Made by a program: the position numbers and the translations under genes
Shown here: positions 1 to 6,825 of the stretch, piece after piece
Layout: the number at the start of each line of letters is the position of its first letter
Numbering within the stretch: position 1 is the first letter of the stretch
The notes under the pieces: generated by a model
Databases searched by the model: none
The model's input: the letters and a program-made list of their open reading frames with translations, nothing else
Told to the model about the DNA's origin: nothing
Source: JASFTV01 sp050050615
GTDB lineage: Bacteria; Desulfobacterota; DSM-4660; Desulfatiglandales; HGW-15
Length of the DNA stretch: 13,679 nt
NCBI GenBank assembly: GCA_050050615.1
Contig: JASFTV010000066.1
Coordinates: 1-13,679, forward strand
Reading direction: 5' to 3'

Positions 1-140
1 CGTTGCTCCGCTTCTGCCCTCTGCCAGAGCCGGCGTTCGTCATCCCCTTTCTGAAGATCATTCGGTGGCGGCGTTACGCCTTCGGTTGCGCAACCAAGAA
101 ACATGAAACATAGCATCCCCGTCACCAAGAGATATTTCAT
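1..140 (-). CDS. Lipoprotein, N-terminal part only (cut by window edge)
   Basis: The minus strand opens at an ATG (138-140) and reads 46 codons without a stop to the window edge. The protein begins MKYLLVTGMLCFMFLGC, a Lys followed by a hydrophobic stretch and a lipobox FLGC with Cys17, so it should be exported and lipid-anchored. The mature N-terminus is Pro-rich (TPPP) and then charged (GDDERRLWQRAEAEQR). Its start codon overlaps the stop of the upstream gene in an ATGA arrangement, and a GAGGGTGG Shine-Dalgarno-like tract lies just before the ATG, so the two genes should be translationally coupled. The charged segment after the signal is reminiscent of the N-termini of some lipoprotein M48-family metallopeptidases, but no catalytic HExxH lies in the visible part, so that is only a guess. 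Confidence 0.72.
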   Translation of the reverse strand, partial: MKYLLVTGMLCFMFLGCATEGVTPPPNDLQKGDDERRLWQRAEAEQ

Positions 141-802
141 TCCACCCTCTTCGGGAAAGAAGAAAGGATATCTTCAACAAGCATGGCCGTGCTTATTGGA
201 TCCCTGAGTTCATGTTCTCCTCTGGAACCTTTCACACAATACCAGAGGATCGTCCCTGATGAATCCACCACGGCAACGCTCACATACGTTTTCGGTCTCT
301 GTGCAGAGACCTGATCGAAACCAAAAACGAATACAATCGAATCGGTTTCGCACGCTGTCACAACCCTTTCTACCGACCCTAAGCTGTATTCAAAATGGCC
401 TATTTTTTCGGGAAATACCTGCGGTCCGTAACTGTGCAACTGGACAGACTTATTAACCAACTTGAAAAGGGCTCGAATCTGTTCCATCTCTTCCTTGACA
501 CCGGCATCCGCCCTCAGGGGTCTTATCGGGTAATGTCTCGCCTTGAAGGCTTCCAGAAAGGCATCTTCGAGACTTGCTTTGCCAATCGCGCACCAATCGT
601 CTCTCAGTTCCACCACACCGGACGGCGTCAGTTCATAGATTTTGACGACAGGGGGGACAAGGGCAAGGGCATTTATCTTCTTGACTCTTGTCTCAAACTC
701 TGGATGTGCCCTGTATGGGGGAGGAAGACACCCTGGCGCAGACCAAAGAAGTAAGAGAAGGGACAGAAGGATCACCCGCCTCACTTGTCGGAGAGGCACC
801 AT
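137..802 (-). CDS. Predicted lipoprotein of unknown function (221 aa)
   Basis: The frame is open from 844, but the ATG at 802 is the likely start: an AGGAAAG tract sits about 7 bases upstream, and from here the protein has a compact lipoprotein signal, with basic residues (RQVRR), a Leu-rich core and SAPGC with Cys25. From 844 the signal would be preceded by an unneeded 14-residue charged extension. The mature part (about 196 aa) is soluble-looking, with an early segment ALALVPPVVKIYEL that resembles the first beta-strand of periplasmic lipoproteins of the CsgG/GNA1162 type. This is a resemblance only; I do not recognise the family. The stop overlaps the start of the next lipoprotein gene by 4 bases, so the two probably work together at the cell envelope. 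Confidence 0.75.
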   Translation of the reverse strand: MVPLRQVRRVILLSLLLLLWSAPGCLPPPYRAHPEFETRVKKINALALVPPVVKIYELTPSGVVELRDDWCAIGKASLEDAFLEAFKARHYPIRPLRADAGVKEEMEQIRALFKLVNKSVQLHSYGPQVFPEKIGHFEYSLGSVERVVTACETDSIVFVFGFDQVSAQRPKTYVSVAVVDSSGTILWYCVKGSRGEHELRDPISTAMLVEDILSSFPKRVE

Positions 803-1006
803 CCTCTTCTTTCCTGCCTGATCGTCCGGATTGTGTCCAATCACTCTATTTTCCCTGAAATCCTAAGCCGTTGAACTGAAAAGAGATCTTTTGCCACGTA
901 GCCCATACCCTGATATGCAAGAATTATGCAATGAGGGCGGTGCCTTAATATTATAATGATTTAAAATACTTAGACTCAATGCTTGAGAAGTGGGCTCCTG
1001 GAAGGC

Positions 1007-1047
1007 GCACAATTTGTCAATGGATGCAAAAAATTGTCAATTTGTGC
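1007..1047. repeat. Imperfect inverted repeat, 15 bp arms
   Basis: GCACAATTTGTCAAT (1007-1021) pairs with ATTGTCAATTTGTGC (1033-1047) at 13 of 15 positions across an 11-base gap. It could be a hairpin or an operator. No gene starts immediately beside it, so its role is unknown. Confidence 0.5.
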
Positions 1048-1222
1048 CCCGAAATTCGGTAATCTGCGGGTCGAAAAATGGGAGATAGCGGACCATGCTT
1101 TACAAATAACAGGTCTCACTGGTATCCAAAATAAATCAAAACAGGCTTCTAAAGGAGCTAGGGGCCTGTATTTACAAGATGTTCCACGGGGCCAACATTC
1201 AGGTTCCCATGAGCACCGAGCC

Positions 1223-1457
1223 GCGAGCCATGGGGGTCTCTTTTCAAAAACGAAATGCCGGTGCCCGATAATCAGCATTTGACCATGGGTGAGGCCCCGC
1301 AGGGGCGGGACAGGCGGGCGGAGGGCCTCCTGGGAATCGCCATGGAAGGACCTCCGTGGAATTGGCTGCGAAGGTGCTCCGCCCGCCTTCGCTGCCCCCG
1401 TTCGCATAGCCCTTCCCGCATCCCCTTCGTTTTTGAAAAGAGACCCCCATGACTCGC
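1223..1457. repeat. 235-bp palindromic element with 32-bp terminal inverted repeats
   Basis: Arms at 1223-1254 and 1426-1457 are reverse complements with one mismatch in 32 bases; the inner 26 bases (1229-1254 and 1426-1451) match perfectly. The 171-bp interior holds a second perfect inverted pair, GGCGGGCGGAG (1313-1323) with CTCCGCCCGCC (1377-1387), and a small hairpin GCCCC-GCA-GGGGC near 1294-1306. The transcript or single strand would fold into one long nested stem. No transposase and no obvious target-site duplication are visible. The layout fits a MITE-like non-autonomous element or a structured RNA; the sequence alone does not decide. Codon-like ORFs crossing it are artefacts of the symmetry. 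Confidence 0.8.
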
Positions 1458-1504
1458 ACGAAGCACCGATTCGTTTTTGGACAACATTGAACAGGTCTAT
1501 TATA

Positions 1505-1533
1505 TTGACTTTTCAATTGATCGTACTTATTGT
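1505..1533 (+). promoter_or_regulatory. Sigma-70-like promoter upstream of the 73-aa lipoprotein gene
   Basis: TTGACT (1505-1510), a 17-base spacer and TATTGT (1528-1533) form a plausible -35/-10 pair on the + strand. It would give a leader of roughly 190 nt, which includes an inverted pair TCTTTGATG/CATCAAAGA (1637-1645, 1668-1676). Confidence 0.45.
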
Positions 1534-1730
1534 AATTCGAAAAAGTTGTTCCGGGGGGTGAGAAAAGAAAGATTGGTTCTGTCACGTTTCTTACATTAGG
1601 GGGACCAATGAAGCGGGAACAGGCATCAGGCAACGTTCTTTGATGGAGATGACATGATCCCTTTAGACATCAAAGAGCGCATTTAGTTTCACTTGATGAA
1701 TAAAGTCTATCTTAGAAGGAGGGTTAGGCC

Positions 1731-1952
1731 ATGAAAAAATTACTGTCATTGCTTGTCCTGGGAATGTTTCTTACAGGTTGCGGCGCCATGGCGACACAGT
1801 CTGAGTTTTGGCAACACGAGACCATGTACAAGAGTTGGGATCATACCAAGTTTAGCCTAGTTGGGTATAGAAATCCTACCGACAAAACCGGGGAAAAATC
1901 TGTTGAACAGGGATGGTGGGGAATAGACGTTCCTTACATCCCGGCGAAGTGA
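1731..1952 (+). CDS. Small lipoprotein (73 aa), function unknown
   Basis: The ATG is preceded by a strong GAAGGAGGG ribosome binding site 7 bases upstream. The protein starts MKKLLSLLVLGMFLTGC, a textbook lipoprotein signal with lipobox LTGC and Cys17; the residue after Cys is Gly, not Asp, which favours outer-membrane sorting if a Lol system is used. The mature 57 residues are rich in Trp and Tyr (FWQHETMYKSWDH, EQGWWGIDVPYIPAK) and carry no known enzyme motif. The tight aromatic pattern looks like a conserved domain rather than random coding. It is a single-gene unit, with its own upstream promoter and a strong intrinsic terminator at 2029-2062. I recall similar small lipoproteins in Desulfobacterota but cannot name a function. 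Confidence 0.85.
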   Translation: MKKLLSLLVLGMFLTGCGAMATQSEFWQHETMYKSWDHTKFSLVGYRNPTDKTGEKSVEQGWWGIDVPYIPAK

Positions 1953-2261
1953 TCTTTCGCTAACCTCTGCCCTTCACCAGCTTTACAAACGGGGCACAAA
2001 AGCTGACTTTTTCGTATCGCCACTCTTTAGGGGTATTAGGCTTAATACCCCTATTTTCTTTTGAACTGACCCTTAACGGTTGTGCCTCTTTGTCTTACTG
2101 ACTCATGAAGCGATCGGATATGTTGGTTTTTCCTGAAATGGGAACAAACATACCCATCAGCTTTTCAGCGGCATACTTTCATAGCTTTAGGGCACACCTG
2201 CACCAAAACCGAGAGTTATGAAAGACGGGGACAACCAGGGCGGTGTTGCAAGCTGAAAGGA
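1953..2261. other. Intergenic stretch between convergent genes
   Basis: The stretch holds the terminator at 2029-2062 and a weak inverted pair CTTTCATA (2176-2183) with TATGAAAG (2217-2224). I see no gene in it. Confidence 0.5.
2029..2062 (+). terminator. Intrinsic terminator after the 73-aa lipoprotein gene
   Basis: AGGGGTATTA (2029-2038), loop GGCT and TAATACCCCT (2043-2052) make a perfect 10-bp stem followed by ATTTTCTTTT (2053-2062). The U-rich tail is on the + strand only, so it terminates rightward transcription. Confidence 0.85.
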
Positions 2262-3203
2262 TTATGATACGAAATTGCGGCGAGAGACAACCCACTTGGC
2301 CCCAGCCATAAAATCCACGCTCTTAAAGGGTATCTGGGATATGAGCATGGCTGAAAACATGAGGGCACACCCTATGAGTCCCCGCGTGGAGAGCGTTTCA
2401 CTCAGAATAAGCCAGCCTCCTAAGACGGCGAAGACCGCCTCTAAGCTCAAGATGATCGCCGCATGGGCCGGCTGCGCCCCTTTCTGGCCGACCACCTGAA
2501 GGGTATAGGCCATGCCTACTGAAACGAGGCCACCATACAAAATGGGGATTGCGGCCGCAATAAGTCCGGAAAGGTTGATCGCTTCGGTCAAAAGCGCACT
2601 TAGGAGACTTAACACAGAGCATGCCGCAAACTGGAAAAAAGCGAGTTGAACAGAGGCTATCCTTGGTGAGAACCATCCTATGATCAGGACATGGGCCGCC
2701 CAGAAAAAGGCGCCTATGATTTCCAAAAAATCCCCAGGGTCGATCGTGAATGCTTCAGTGATGCTCAAGAGGTAGAGGCCAACGGCGGCCAAGACAGCAC
2801 CGATCCAAGTTCCCACGCCCGGCCTCTGTCTTAACAAAAGACCCAGAATGGGCACGATAACGACGTAAAGGCCTGTAATGAAACCCGCCTTGCCCGCCGT
2901 CGTATAGACCAAACCAACTTGCTGAAGAGATGCAGCCACAAAAAGAACGGATCCAGCCAAGCTGCCCCCTATGATCACCGTATTGGTGCTTGGCTGCGGC
3001 AGGATGCTTCCCTTCCTAGAGATCTGCTTTCGCTGTGCAAACAAGAGAGGCAATAGGGAAAAGCTGCCCAAGGCAAAGCGAACGCCGTTGAACGTGAAGG
3101 GCCCCACGTGGGCCATACCGGCCCGCTGAGCCACAAATGCAAACCCCCAGATGAGTGCAGTCAAAAGGAGTATTGCATCAGATTTTAGACTTCCTCTTTT
3201 CAT
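2262..3203 (-). CDS. EamA/DMT-superfamily permease (313 aa)
   Basis: This is an inner-membrane transporter of the drug/metabolite transporter superfamily, probably exporting a small metabolite; the substrate cannot be assigned. The protein shows the expected two EamA repeats, about residues 9-147 and 158-290, with some ten hydrophobic segments and short loops. Family hallmarks are LIWGFAFVAQRAG in the first helix and, near the end, SLEAVFAVLGGWLILSE followed by a Gly-containing last helix. The length of about 310 aa is normal, with a short basic C-terminal tail (to residue 313). The start is ATG 3203, directly ahead of helix 1; no good Shine-Dalgarno is visible. The gene stands alone on the minus strand; a 7-bp hairpin (3246-3265) lies in its upstream region. 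Confidence 0.9.
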   Translation of the reverse strand: MKRGSLKSDAILLLTALIWGFAFVAQRAGMAHVGPFTFNGVRFALGSFSLLPLLFAQRKQISRKGSILPQPSTNTVIIGGSLAGSVLFVAASLQQVGLVYTTAGKAGFITGLYVVIVPILGLLLRQRPGVGTWIGAVLAAVGLYLLSITEAFTIDPGDFLEIIGAFFWAAHVLIIGWFSPRIASVQLAFFQFAACSVLSLLSALLTEAINLSGLIAAAIPILYGGLVSVGMAYTLQVVGQKGAQPAHAAIILSLEAVFAVLGGWLILSETLSTRGLIGCALMFSAMLISQIPFKSVDFMAGAKWVVSRRNFVS

Positions 3204-3245
3204 GACTGCGTTGCATGGGCCGACTGCGTTTGATACACCATATTT

Positions 3246-3265
3246 GGTAGCCCAGAGAGGCTACC
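3246..3265. repeat. Short perfect hairpin upstream of the DMT gene
   Basis: GGTAGCC (3246-3252) and GGCTACC (3259-3265) form a 7-bp stem with a 6-base loop, about 45 bases upstream of the permease start. There is no U-tract, so it is not a terminator; it could be a leader structure or operator. Confidence 0.4.
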
Positions 3266-3329
3266 CTGCCAAGTTGTCGGACAGGTTCAAAGAGCCGGAT
3301 AATACACATCATCCCCTCAAGAGTCAAGA

Positions 3330-3476
3330 ATGCATGGCATAGCCGCAACCATAATTTCGATCATGCCCATACGGATCATCCCTTCGTCCGCTTTGTTTTT
3401 CAATGAAAAGATGAGTCTGCGTGCCATCATGGGAGCCTTTATGGCCGTGGTGGGTGTCGCCCTCCTGTTCTTATAG
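3330..3476 (+). pseudogene. 3' remnant of a second EamA/DMT transporter gene
   Basis: One + strand frame reads MHGIAATIISIMPIRIIPSS, then ALFFNEKMSLRAIMGAFMAV, then VGVALLFL and a TAG at 3474-3476. This is the typical last two helices of a DMT permease: an ATI(I/M)SxMP-type helix, a Phe-(N/K)-Glu-Lys turn, and a final Gly-rich helix RAIMGAFMAVVGVALLFL. A full protein would need about 250 more residues upstream, but an in-frame TAA occurs at 3300-3302 and none of the three frames before it looks like a membrane protein. The fragment is therefore a truncated relic. It differs in sequence from the intact permease on the opposite strand, so it is not a local duplication of it. Its ATG at 3330 is only the first Met in frame. 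Confidence 0.65.
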
Positions 3477-3487
3477 GGTCTATCTAA

Positions 3488-3527
3488 GAAAGGAAAACCC
3501 TGATTCTCTTTTGAGGAACAGGGTTGG
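3488..3527 (-). terminator. Probable intrinsic terminator for the downstream PilZ gene
   Basis: On the minus strand AACCCTG (3527-3521) pairs with CAGGGTT (3504-3498), and an inner weak stem closes an AAAA loop. It is followed by TTCCTTTCTT. The hairpin lies about 50 bases past the stop of the 113-aa PilZ gene. Confidence 0.55.
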
Positions 3528-3574
3528 TCTTATCCCTGAGGGGTTCAAGCTGGGTTGGCCAATCCGGACTGGGC

Positions 3575-3916
3575 TCAAGAAAAGGCTTGATCGCCCAAGA
3601 TGGATAATCCGACCAGATAATGATCGCTGAATCGTCCTGAGTCGTCTCTGCTGATATGCTTAATTTCTGTTTTGAGGAACTCAATAGGCCTCGCTGCGTC
3701 ATTTTTATAGTATTTCATGTTCAGGACATCGCCCACCTTGAGGTGCTTCAATAAATCAGAATCCGGCCTCACCATCACGCACATGCCGCATGGTGACACA
3801 TCCCATATCTTGAATTGATAGGCAAACTCAATATCCCCTATTGAAAATTCAACACTGTGAAATTCATTCAGAGGGCTTCGGGACTCAGATCTTTTTTCCA
3901 TGAAGTTTCGGGACAT
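3575..3916 (-). CDS. PilZ-domain protein (113 aa), c-di-GMP binding
   Basis: This is a single-domain PilZ protein. The canonical c-di-GMP signature is present: RxxxR (R9-S-E-S-R13) near the N-terminus and DxSxxG (D39-V-S-P-C-G44) about 26 residues later. The rest fits the PilZ beta-barrel, with hydrophobic strands up to HYLVGLSI near the C-terminus. The length is typical of stand-alone PilZ receptors that act through a protein partner such as a motility, secretion or exopolysaccharide component; no partner is visible nearby. ATG 3916 was kept as the start because a weak GAGA tract lies about 10 bases upstream; Met6 (3901) is the alternative and would still include RxxxR. A second PilZ gene lies 162 bp upstream on the same strand. 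Confidence 0.88.
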   Translation of the reverse strand: MSRNFMEKRSESRSPLNEFHSVEFSIGDIEFAYQFKIWDVSPCGMCVMVRPDSDLLKHLKVGDVLNMKYYKNDAARPIEFLKTEIKHISRDDSGRFSDHYLVGLSILGDQAFS

Positions 3917-3954
3917 GACGCCGTTTTCTCTTTATCTCAAATGTCCTGCAACAT

Positions 3955-3976
3955 CAAAAGCCCTTCTCAAGGGGCT
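3955..3976 (-). terminator. Terminator-like hairpin between the two PilZ genes
   Basis: On the minus strand AGCCCCTT-GAG-AAGGGCT (3976-3959, one bulged C) is followed by TTTTG. It could attenuate or end the transcript of the upstream PilZ gene before the second one. Confidence 0.55.
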
Positions 3977-4078
3977 CTCGCATGATAGCTTTCAAAACTT
4001 ACGCCTCGATAACAGGCAGCGAATAAGATCGTAGGGAGTGGCAAACAGATCGCTCTTTGATTCTCTCCTTCCCTACCA

Positions 4079-4450
4079 CTATTTCTGAAGCCCCGAGAGG
4101 ATACCGCCCAGTTGCTTGCGGTCTTGATCAGAGATTCTGACCAGGCAGACACCGATGCCAAAGACACTATCATCTTCGTCCATACAATAGGCATCTGACC
4201 AGACCACCTTGCCGCTTACGCCAATGGCTTTGTGATCGGGAGGCAGGATCGACATTTGATACGTCTCATTCAAACGCAACGGGTCATCACAAAGGATCAA
4301 GACCCCATCCACAGTAATGTTCTTAATGACTCCTTCTATTGAACCGTAATCACTGAGAACTGTAACAGGCCAACTAACCTCTATTCTTCGCTTTTTGCGT
4401 CTTTCCGTCTCCATAGCGGCATTTGATCCTTCCTCAGTATACAAGGCCAT
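4079..4450 (-). CDS. PilZ-domain protein (123 aa), variant motif
   Basis: This is a second stand-alone PilZ protein. The N-terminal arginine motif is ERRKKRR (R17/R18 and R21/R22 satisfy RxxxR). The second motif reads N44-I-T-V-D-G49, that is NxTxxG with Thr in place of the usual Ser; Thr keeps the hydroxyl, so c-di-GMP binding is plausible but less certain than for the neighbouring paralogue. Downstream strands VSGKVVWSDAYCM and FGIGVCLVRIS are typical of the PilZ barrel (GxVxW, GIGV). The start is uncertain: ATG 4450, or ATG 4414 (METERRKKRR), which has GAGGAAGGA about 12 bases upstream. The protein shares little sequence with the 113-aa PilZ protein beyond the fold. A good promoter lies at 4627-4655. 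Confidence 0.87.
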   Translation of the reverse strand: MALYTEEGSNAAMETERRKKRRIEVSWPVTVLSDYGSIEGVIKNITVDGVLILCDDPLRLNETYQMSILPPDHKAIGVSGKVVWSDAYCMDEDDSVFGIGVCLVRISDQDRKQLGGILSGLQK

Positions 4451-4626
4451 CTATCAAAATACGTCCTTTCTTCTCCGACCGGAACTTCTGACCGCCAGCC
4501 TTGTATTTGGACCTCTACCCCACAATCTACGCTGGTTTAGGTGCTAGGCAAAAACTGACGTGATTTTTTGCACTCAACCAAGGGAATTTTTATATTCCTG
4601 CTTTTCGTTCCGTTAAATATTTGGAA

Positions 4627-4655
4627 ATTTTAATCAATTTTAACTAATTGGTCAA
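4627..4655 (-). promoter_or_regulatory. Sigma-70-like promoter for the PilZ genes
   Basis: On the minus strand TTGACC (4655-4650), a 17-base AT-rich spacer and TAAAAT (4632-4627) match the consensus closely. It would give a leader of about 170 nt before the 123-aa PilZ gene, with a small hairpin around 4581-4599. Confidence 0.6.
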
Positions 4656-5108
4656 CACCAAAATTAAGATGCTTTCTTGAAGATTATCTTTTCTGAGCCC
4701 GCAGCAGGGCATCCTGTGTGGATGGCTAAGCGTGATACTGGATGTTTTGGGCAAAGATCCGGGCCTTCGGTCTGCAACTCGGTAATCTGAAAATAATAGA
4801 AAAATAGGCATGTTACTGAAACAAGTCGACCGGACGGGGCTTGTGGCATTTCTCTGTGTTTACACCTGAGATGCGAGGCCTGCTTGAATGGGCGGTCCTC
4901 TATATAGGGGATACCACGGTGAGGGCCGTTCTCAAGACGGGACAGGCGGGATCGTAGGCCTTGAAAGCCCTATTTTAGGGCCTCAAAGTGGCGCAATCGG
5001 AGCGTGGATGGTGGTCGAGCATACCATTTGAACGTTCCAATTGAAGGGAGCTGGCAGCCCATGGAATGGTTGTTGCGGAAATTACAGGGTTTTTGAGAAG
5101 AGAAATGT

Positions 5109-5136
5109 TTGACACCTGTAAGAGAATTGATATAGA
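5109..5136 (+). promoter_or_regulatory. Promoter-like sequence on the + strand, facing tRNA-His and selA
   Basis: A perfect TTGACA (5109-5114), a 16-base spacer and TATAGA (5131-5136). A transcript from here would run antisense through the tRNA and could reach selA, whose start is about 270 bases further on. It is based on sequence only. Confidence 0.4.
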
Positions 5137-5229
5137 AAATACCTAGCAAGTGATCAGCCCTTTGAAGTATAGCACTCGCGGATATTCGGGCACCTGATAA
5201 CCGGCCAGGTATCCATTTGTTCATGGATA

Positions 5230-5307
5230 TGGGGTGAGTGATGGGATTTGAACCCACGACCTCTGGGGCCACAACCCAGTGCTCTAACCAACTGAGCTAC
5301 ACCCACC
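5230..5307 (-). tRNA. tRNA-His (anticodon GTG)
   Basis: On the minus strand the sequence folds as a standard cloverleaf. The acceptor stem is GTGGGTG with CACTCAC (one G-U), the D-arm is GCTC...GAGC, and the anticodon stem CTGGG/CCCAG has a loop TTGTGGC giving anticodon GTG. The T-arm is GTGGG-TTCAAAT-CCCAT. An additional G precedes the acceptor stem (5307), pairing with discriminator C73; this G-1:C73 pair is the histidine identity element. The 3' CCA is encoded (5232-5230). A promoter is seen at 5322-5349. Confidence 0.97.
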
Positions 5308-5321
5308 ATGACTATAGACGT

Positions 5322-5349
5322 AATTTATCATGTCTGCTGTTTTTTGCAA
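5322..5349 (-). promoter_or_regulatory. Promoter of tRNA-His
   Basis: On the minus strand TTGCAA (5349-5344), a 16-base spacer and TAAATT (5327-5322), with TG one base upstream of the -10 box (extended -10). The predicted start lies about 8 bases before the mature 5' end. Confidence 0.55.
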
Positions 5350-5409
5350 CAAAAACTTACCGCTTTTCCTGGCGTTATTGGCTAAGTAGCCTTGGAAGGA
5401 GAACGATCC

Positions 5410-6825
5410 GTGCTGGCTGAAGAAAAAAGTGAACTGCTCCGAAGAATACCGGCGGTAGACCGCTTGCTGAATAGCCCCAGCCTGATGGAAATATCTACGG
5501 TATATCCCCGCAGTCTGGTGCTCAAAGCAATAAACCAGGTTCTTGATCAAATCCGTCGAGATATACAATCTGGGGAAGGACCTGAAGATCCCTCTAGGCT
5601 GAGCATTGAGGAAGTCTCTGGGAATGTGCGTGAAAGGCTAGAACAGCTAAGCCGCCCAAGCCTTAAGCCGGTCATCAACGCAAGCGGCATTATCGTTCAC
5701 ACCAATCTTGGCCGATCCATTTTGGCTGAAAGGGTCTTGAGAAGGTTTCGCCCCATCGCCGGCGGGTACAGCAACCTCGAATATGATCTAGACAAGGGGC
5801 AAAGGGGGAGCAGATACACCCATGTAGAGGGCATTCTGAGGGAGATCACCTCGGCAGAGGCCGCTATGGTGGTCAACAACAATGCCGCCGCAGTCCTTAT
5901 TTCACTCGAAACCCTGGCAAAGGATCGTGAGGTCGTGGTATCCCGAGGTCAGCTGGTGGAGATAGGCGGGTCTTTCCGCATTCCAGAGGTGATGCGAAAA
6001 AGCGGGGCAAAAATGGTCGAAGTCGGAACGACCAACAAGACGCATCTCAGAGACTATGAAGAAGTGATCGGGCCGGATACGGCCCTTCTGTTGAAGGTGC
6101 ATACCAGTAACTTTCAGGTTATCGGCTTCACCGAGGAGGTGGATACATCCGAACTGGTCAACCTCGGACACAAATACGGCATACCGGTTATGGAAGATCT
6201 GGGCAGCGGTTGCTTCGTGGATTTTTCCAAATATGGCCTCTACAAAGAACCCATTGTTCAAGAGGTTTTGGAACATGGCGTGGATCTGGTCACCTTTAGC
6301 GGTGATAAATTACTGGGTGGGCCCCAGGCAGGGATCATTCTGGGAAGGAAGCACCTGGTCGAGGCCATAAGGAAAAATCAGCTGAACCGGGCGCTGAGAA
6401 TAGACAAGCTGACACTCCTCGCCCTGGAAGAGACTTTGAGACTATACAGGGATGAGCGAGCAGCGCTTAGAGAAATCCCCACACTGAAGATGATATGCCA
6501 CCCATACAGGCGCATGAAGACAAAGGCTCAACGGCTCCTCAAAACGATCGGGAAGCTGGATTCTCGCAATTTCGCGCTCGATCTCACGGAAGGGGACTCC
6601 AAGGTAGGAGGTGGGGCCCTACCCCTCCTTGTCATCCCAACGTGTCTCTTATGCCTCACCCCCAAAAGACTATCAGCCCATGCTATTGAGGCCTGGTTGA
6701 GATCATACGATCCACCCATCATTGCAAGGGTTGAGAAAGACCACGTCCTGTTGGATCTGAGAACCATCCAGGAAAAGGAGTTAGAGACGGTTGCCCATGC
6801 CATAGCCGCTCTGGCCAGGATCTGA
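5410..6825 (+). CDS. selA: L-seryl-tRNA(Sec) selenium transferase (selenocysteine synthase)
   Basis: SelA is a cytoplasmic PLP enzyme that converts Ser-tRNA(Sec) to Sec-tRNA(Sec) with selenophosphate, in the bacterial selenocysteine pathway with SelB, SelC and SelD. The sequence has the family landmarks in order: the N-terminal domain (RRIPAVDRLLNSP), the INASGIIVHTNLGRSIL segment, YSNLEYDLDKGQRGSR, the region VVNNNAAAVLISLETLA, EDLGSGCFVDFSKYGL, and the PLP-binding lysine in TFSGDKLLGGPQAG, Lys300 with the start used here. The length of 471 aa is close to E. coli SelA (463 aa). The start chosen is GTG 5410, because GGAAGGAG lies 8 bases upstream of it; a TTG at 5392 would place the ribosome site inside the gene. 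No selB, selC or selD is in the window, and no gene here has an evident in-frame Sec codon. Confidence 0.96.
   Translation: MLAEEKSELLRRIPAVDRLLNSPSLMEISTVYPRSLVLKAINQVLDQIRRDIQSGEGPEDPSRLSIEEVSGNVRERLEQLSRPSLKPVINASGIIVHTNLGRSILAERVLRRFRPIAGGYSNLEYDLDKGQRGSRYTHVEGILREITSAEAAMVVNNNAAAVLISLETLAKDREVVVSRGQLVEIGGSFRIPEVMRKSGAKMVEVGTTNKTHLRDYEEVIGPDTALLLKVHTSNFQVIGFTEEVDTSELVNLGHKYGIPVMEDLGSGCFVDFSKYGLYKEPIVQEVLEHGVDLVTFSGDKLLGGPQAGIILGRKHLVEAIRKNQLNRALRIDKLTLLALEETLRLYRDERAALREIPTLKMICHPYRRMKTKAQRLLKTIGKLDSRNFALDLTEGDSKVGGGALPLLVIPTCLLCLTPKRLSAHAIEAWLRSYDPPIIARVEKDHVLLDLRTIQEKELETVAHAIAALARI

Larger units (their letters stand above)
845..1730. other. Long gene-poor stretch (about 890 bp)
   Basis: No convincing gene is visible. 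ORFs present here run through the repeat arms and low-complexity GC-rich DNA and lack homology-like features. The stretch contains an AT-rich block with TATAAT at 951-956, a near-perfect inverted repeat (1007-1021 with 1033-1047, 13 of 15 bases pairing, 11-base gap), the 235-bp palindromic element (1223-1457), a sigma-70-like promoter (1505-1533) and a leader hairpin (TCTTTGATG 1637-1645 with CATCAAAGA 1668-1676) ahead of the next lipoprotein gene. Confidence 0.6.
4451..5229. other. Gene-poor stretch between the PilZ and tRNA-His genes (about 780 bp)
   Basis: No supported gene. It contains the PilZ promoter (4627-4655), a leader hairpin around 4581-4599, a hairpin with an 11-base symmetrical core near 4959-4987 (CCCTATTTTAGGG in the middle), and a + strand promoter-like pair at 5109-5136. 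ORFs of 61 and 100 codons here have no recognisable features, and one runs through the tRNA. Confidence 0.5.

Noticed and set aside
1223..1457. CRISPR array or classical insertion sequence
   Set aside because: There are only two arms, in inverted orientation, without regular spacers, and no transposase frame inside 235 bp.
976..1633. Several overlapping ORFs of 65-143 codons on both strands
   Set aside because: They cross the palindromic element; the shared peptide FVFEKRPP on both strands is produced by the inverted-repeat arms. No ribosome sites or protein-like features.
4664..4849. 61-codon ORF on the minus strand
   Set aside because: No ribosome site, no recognisable domain, and it overlaps the upstream region of the PilZ promoter.
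4866..5000. Possible 6S RNA or selC-like RNA upstream of tRNA-His
   Set aside because: Some GC-rich pairing is present, but I could not find the closed long stem with central bubble of 6S RNA, nor the long extra arm and TCA anticodon of tRNA-Sec.
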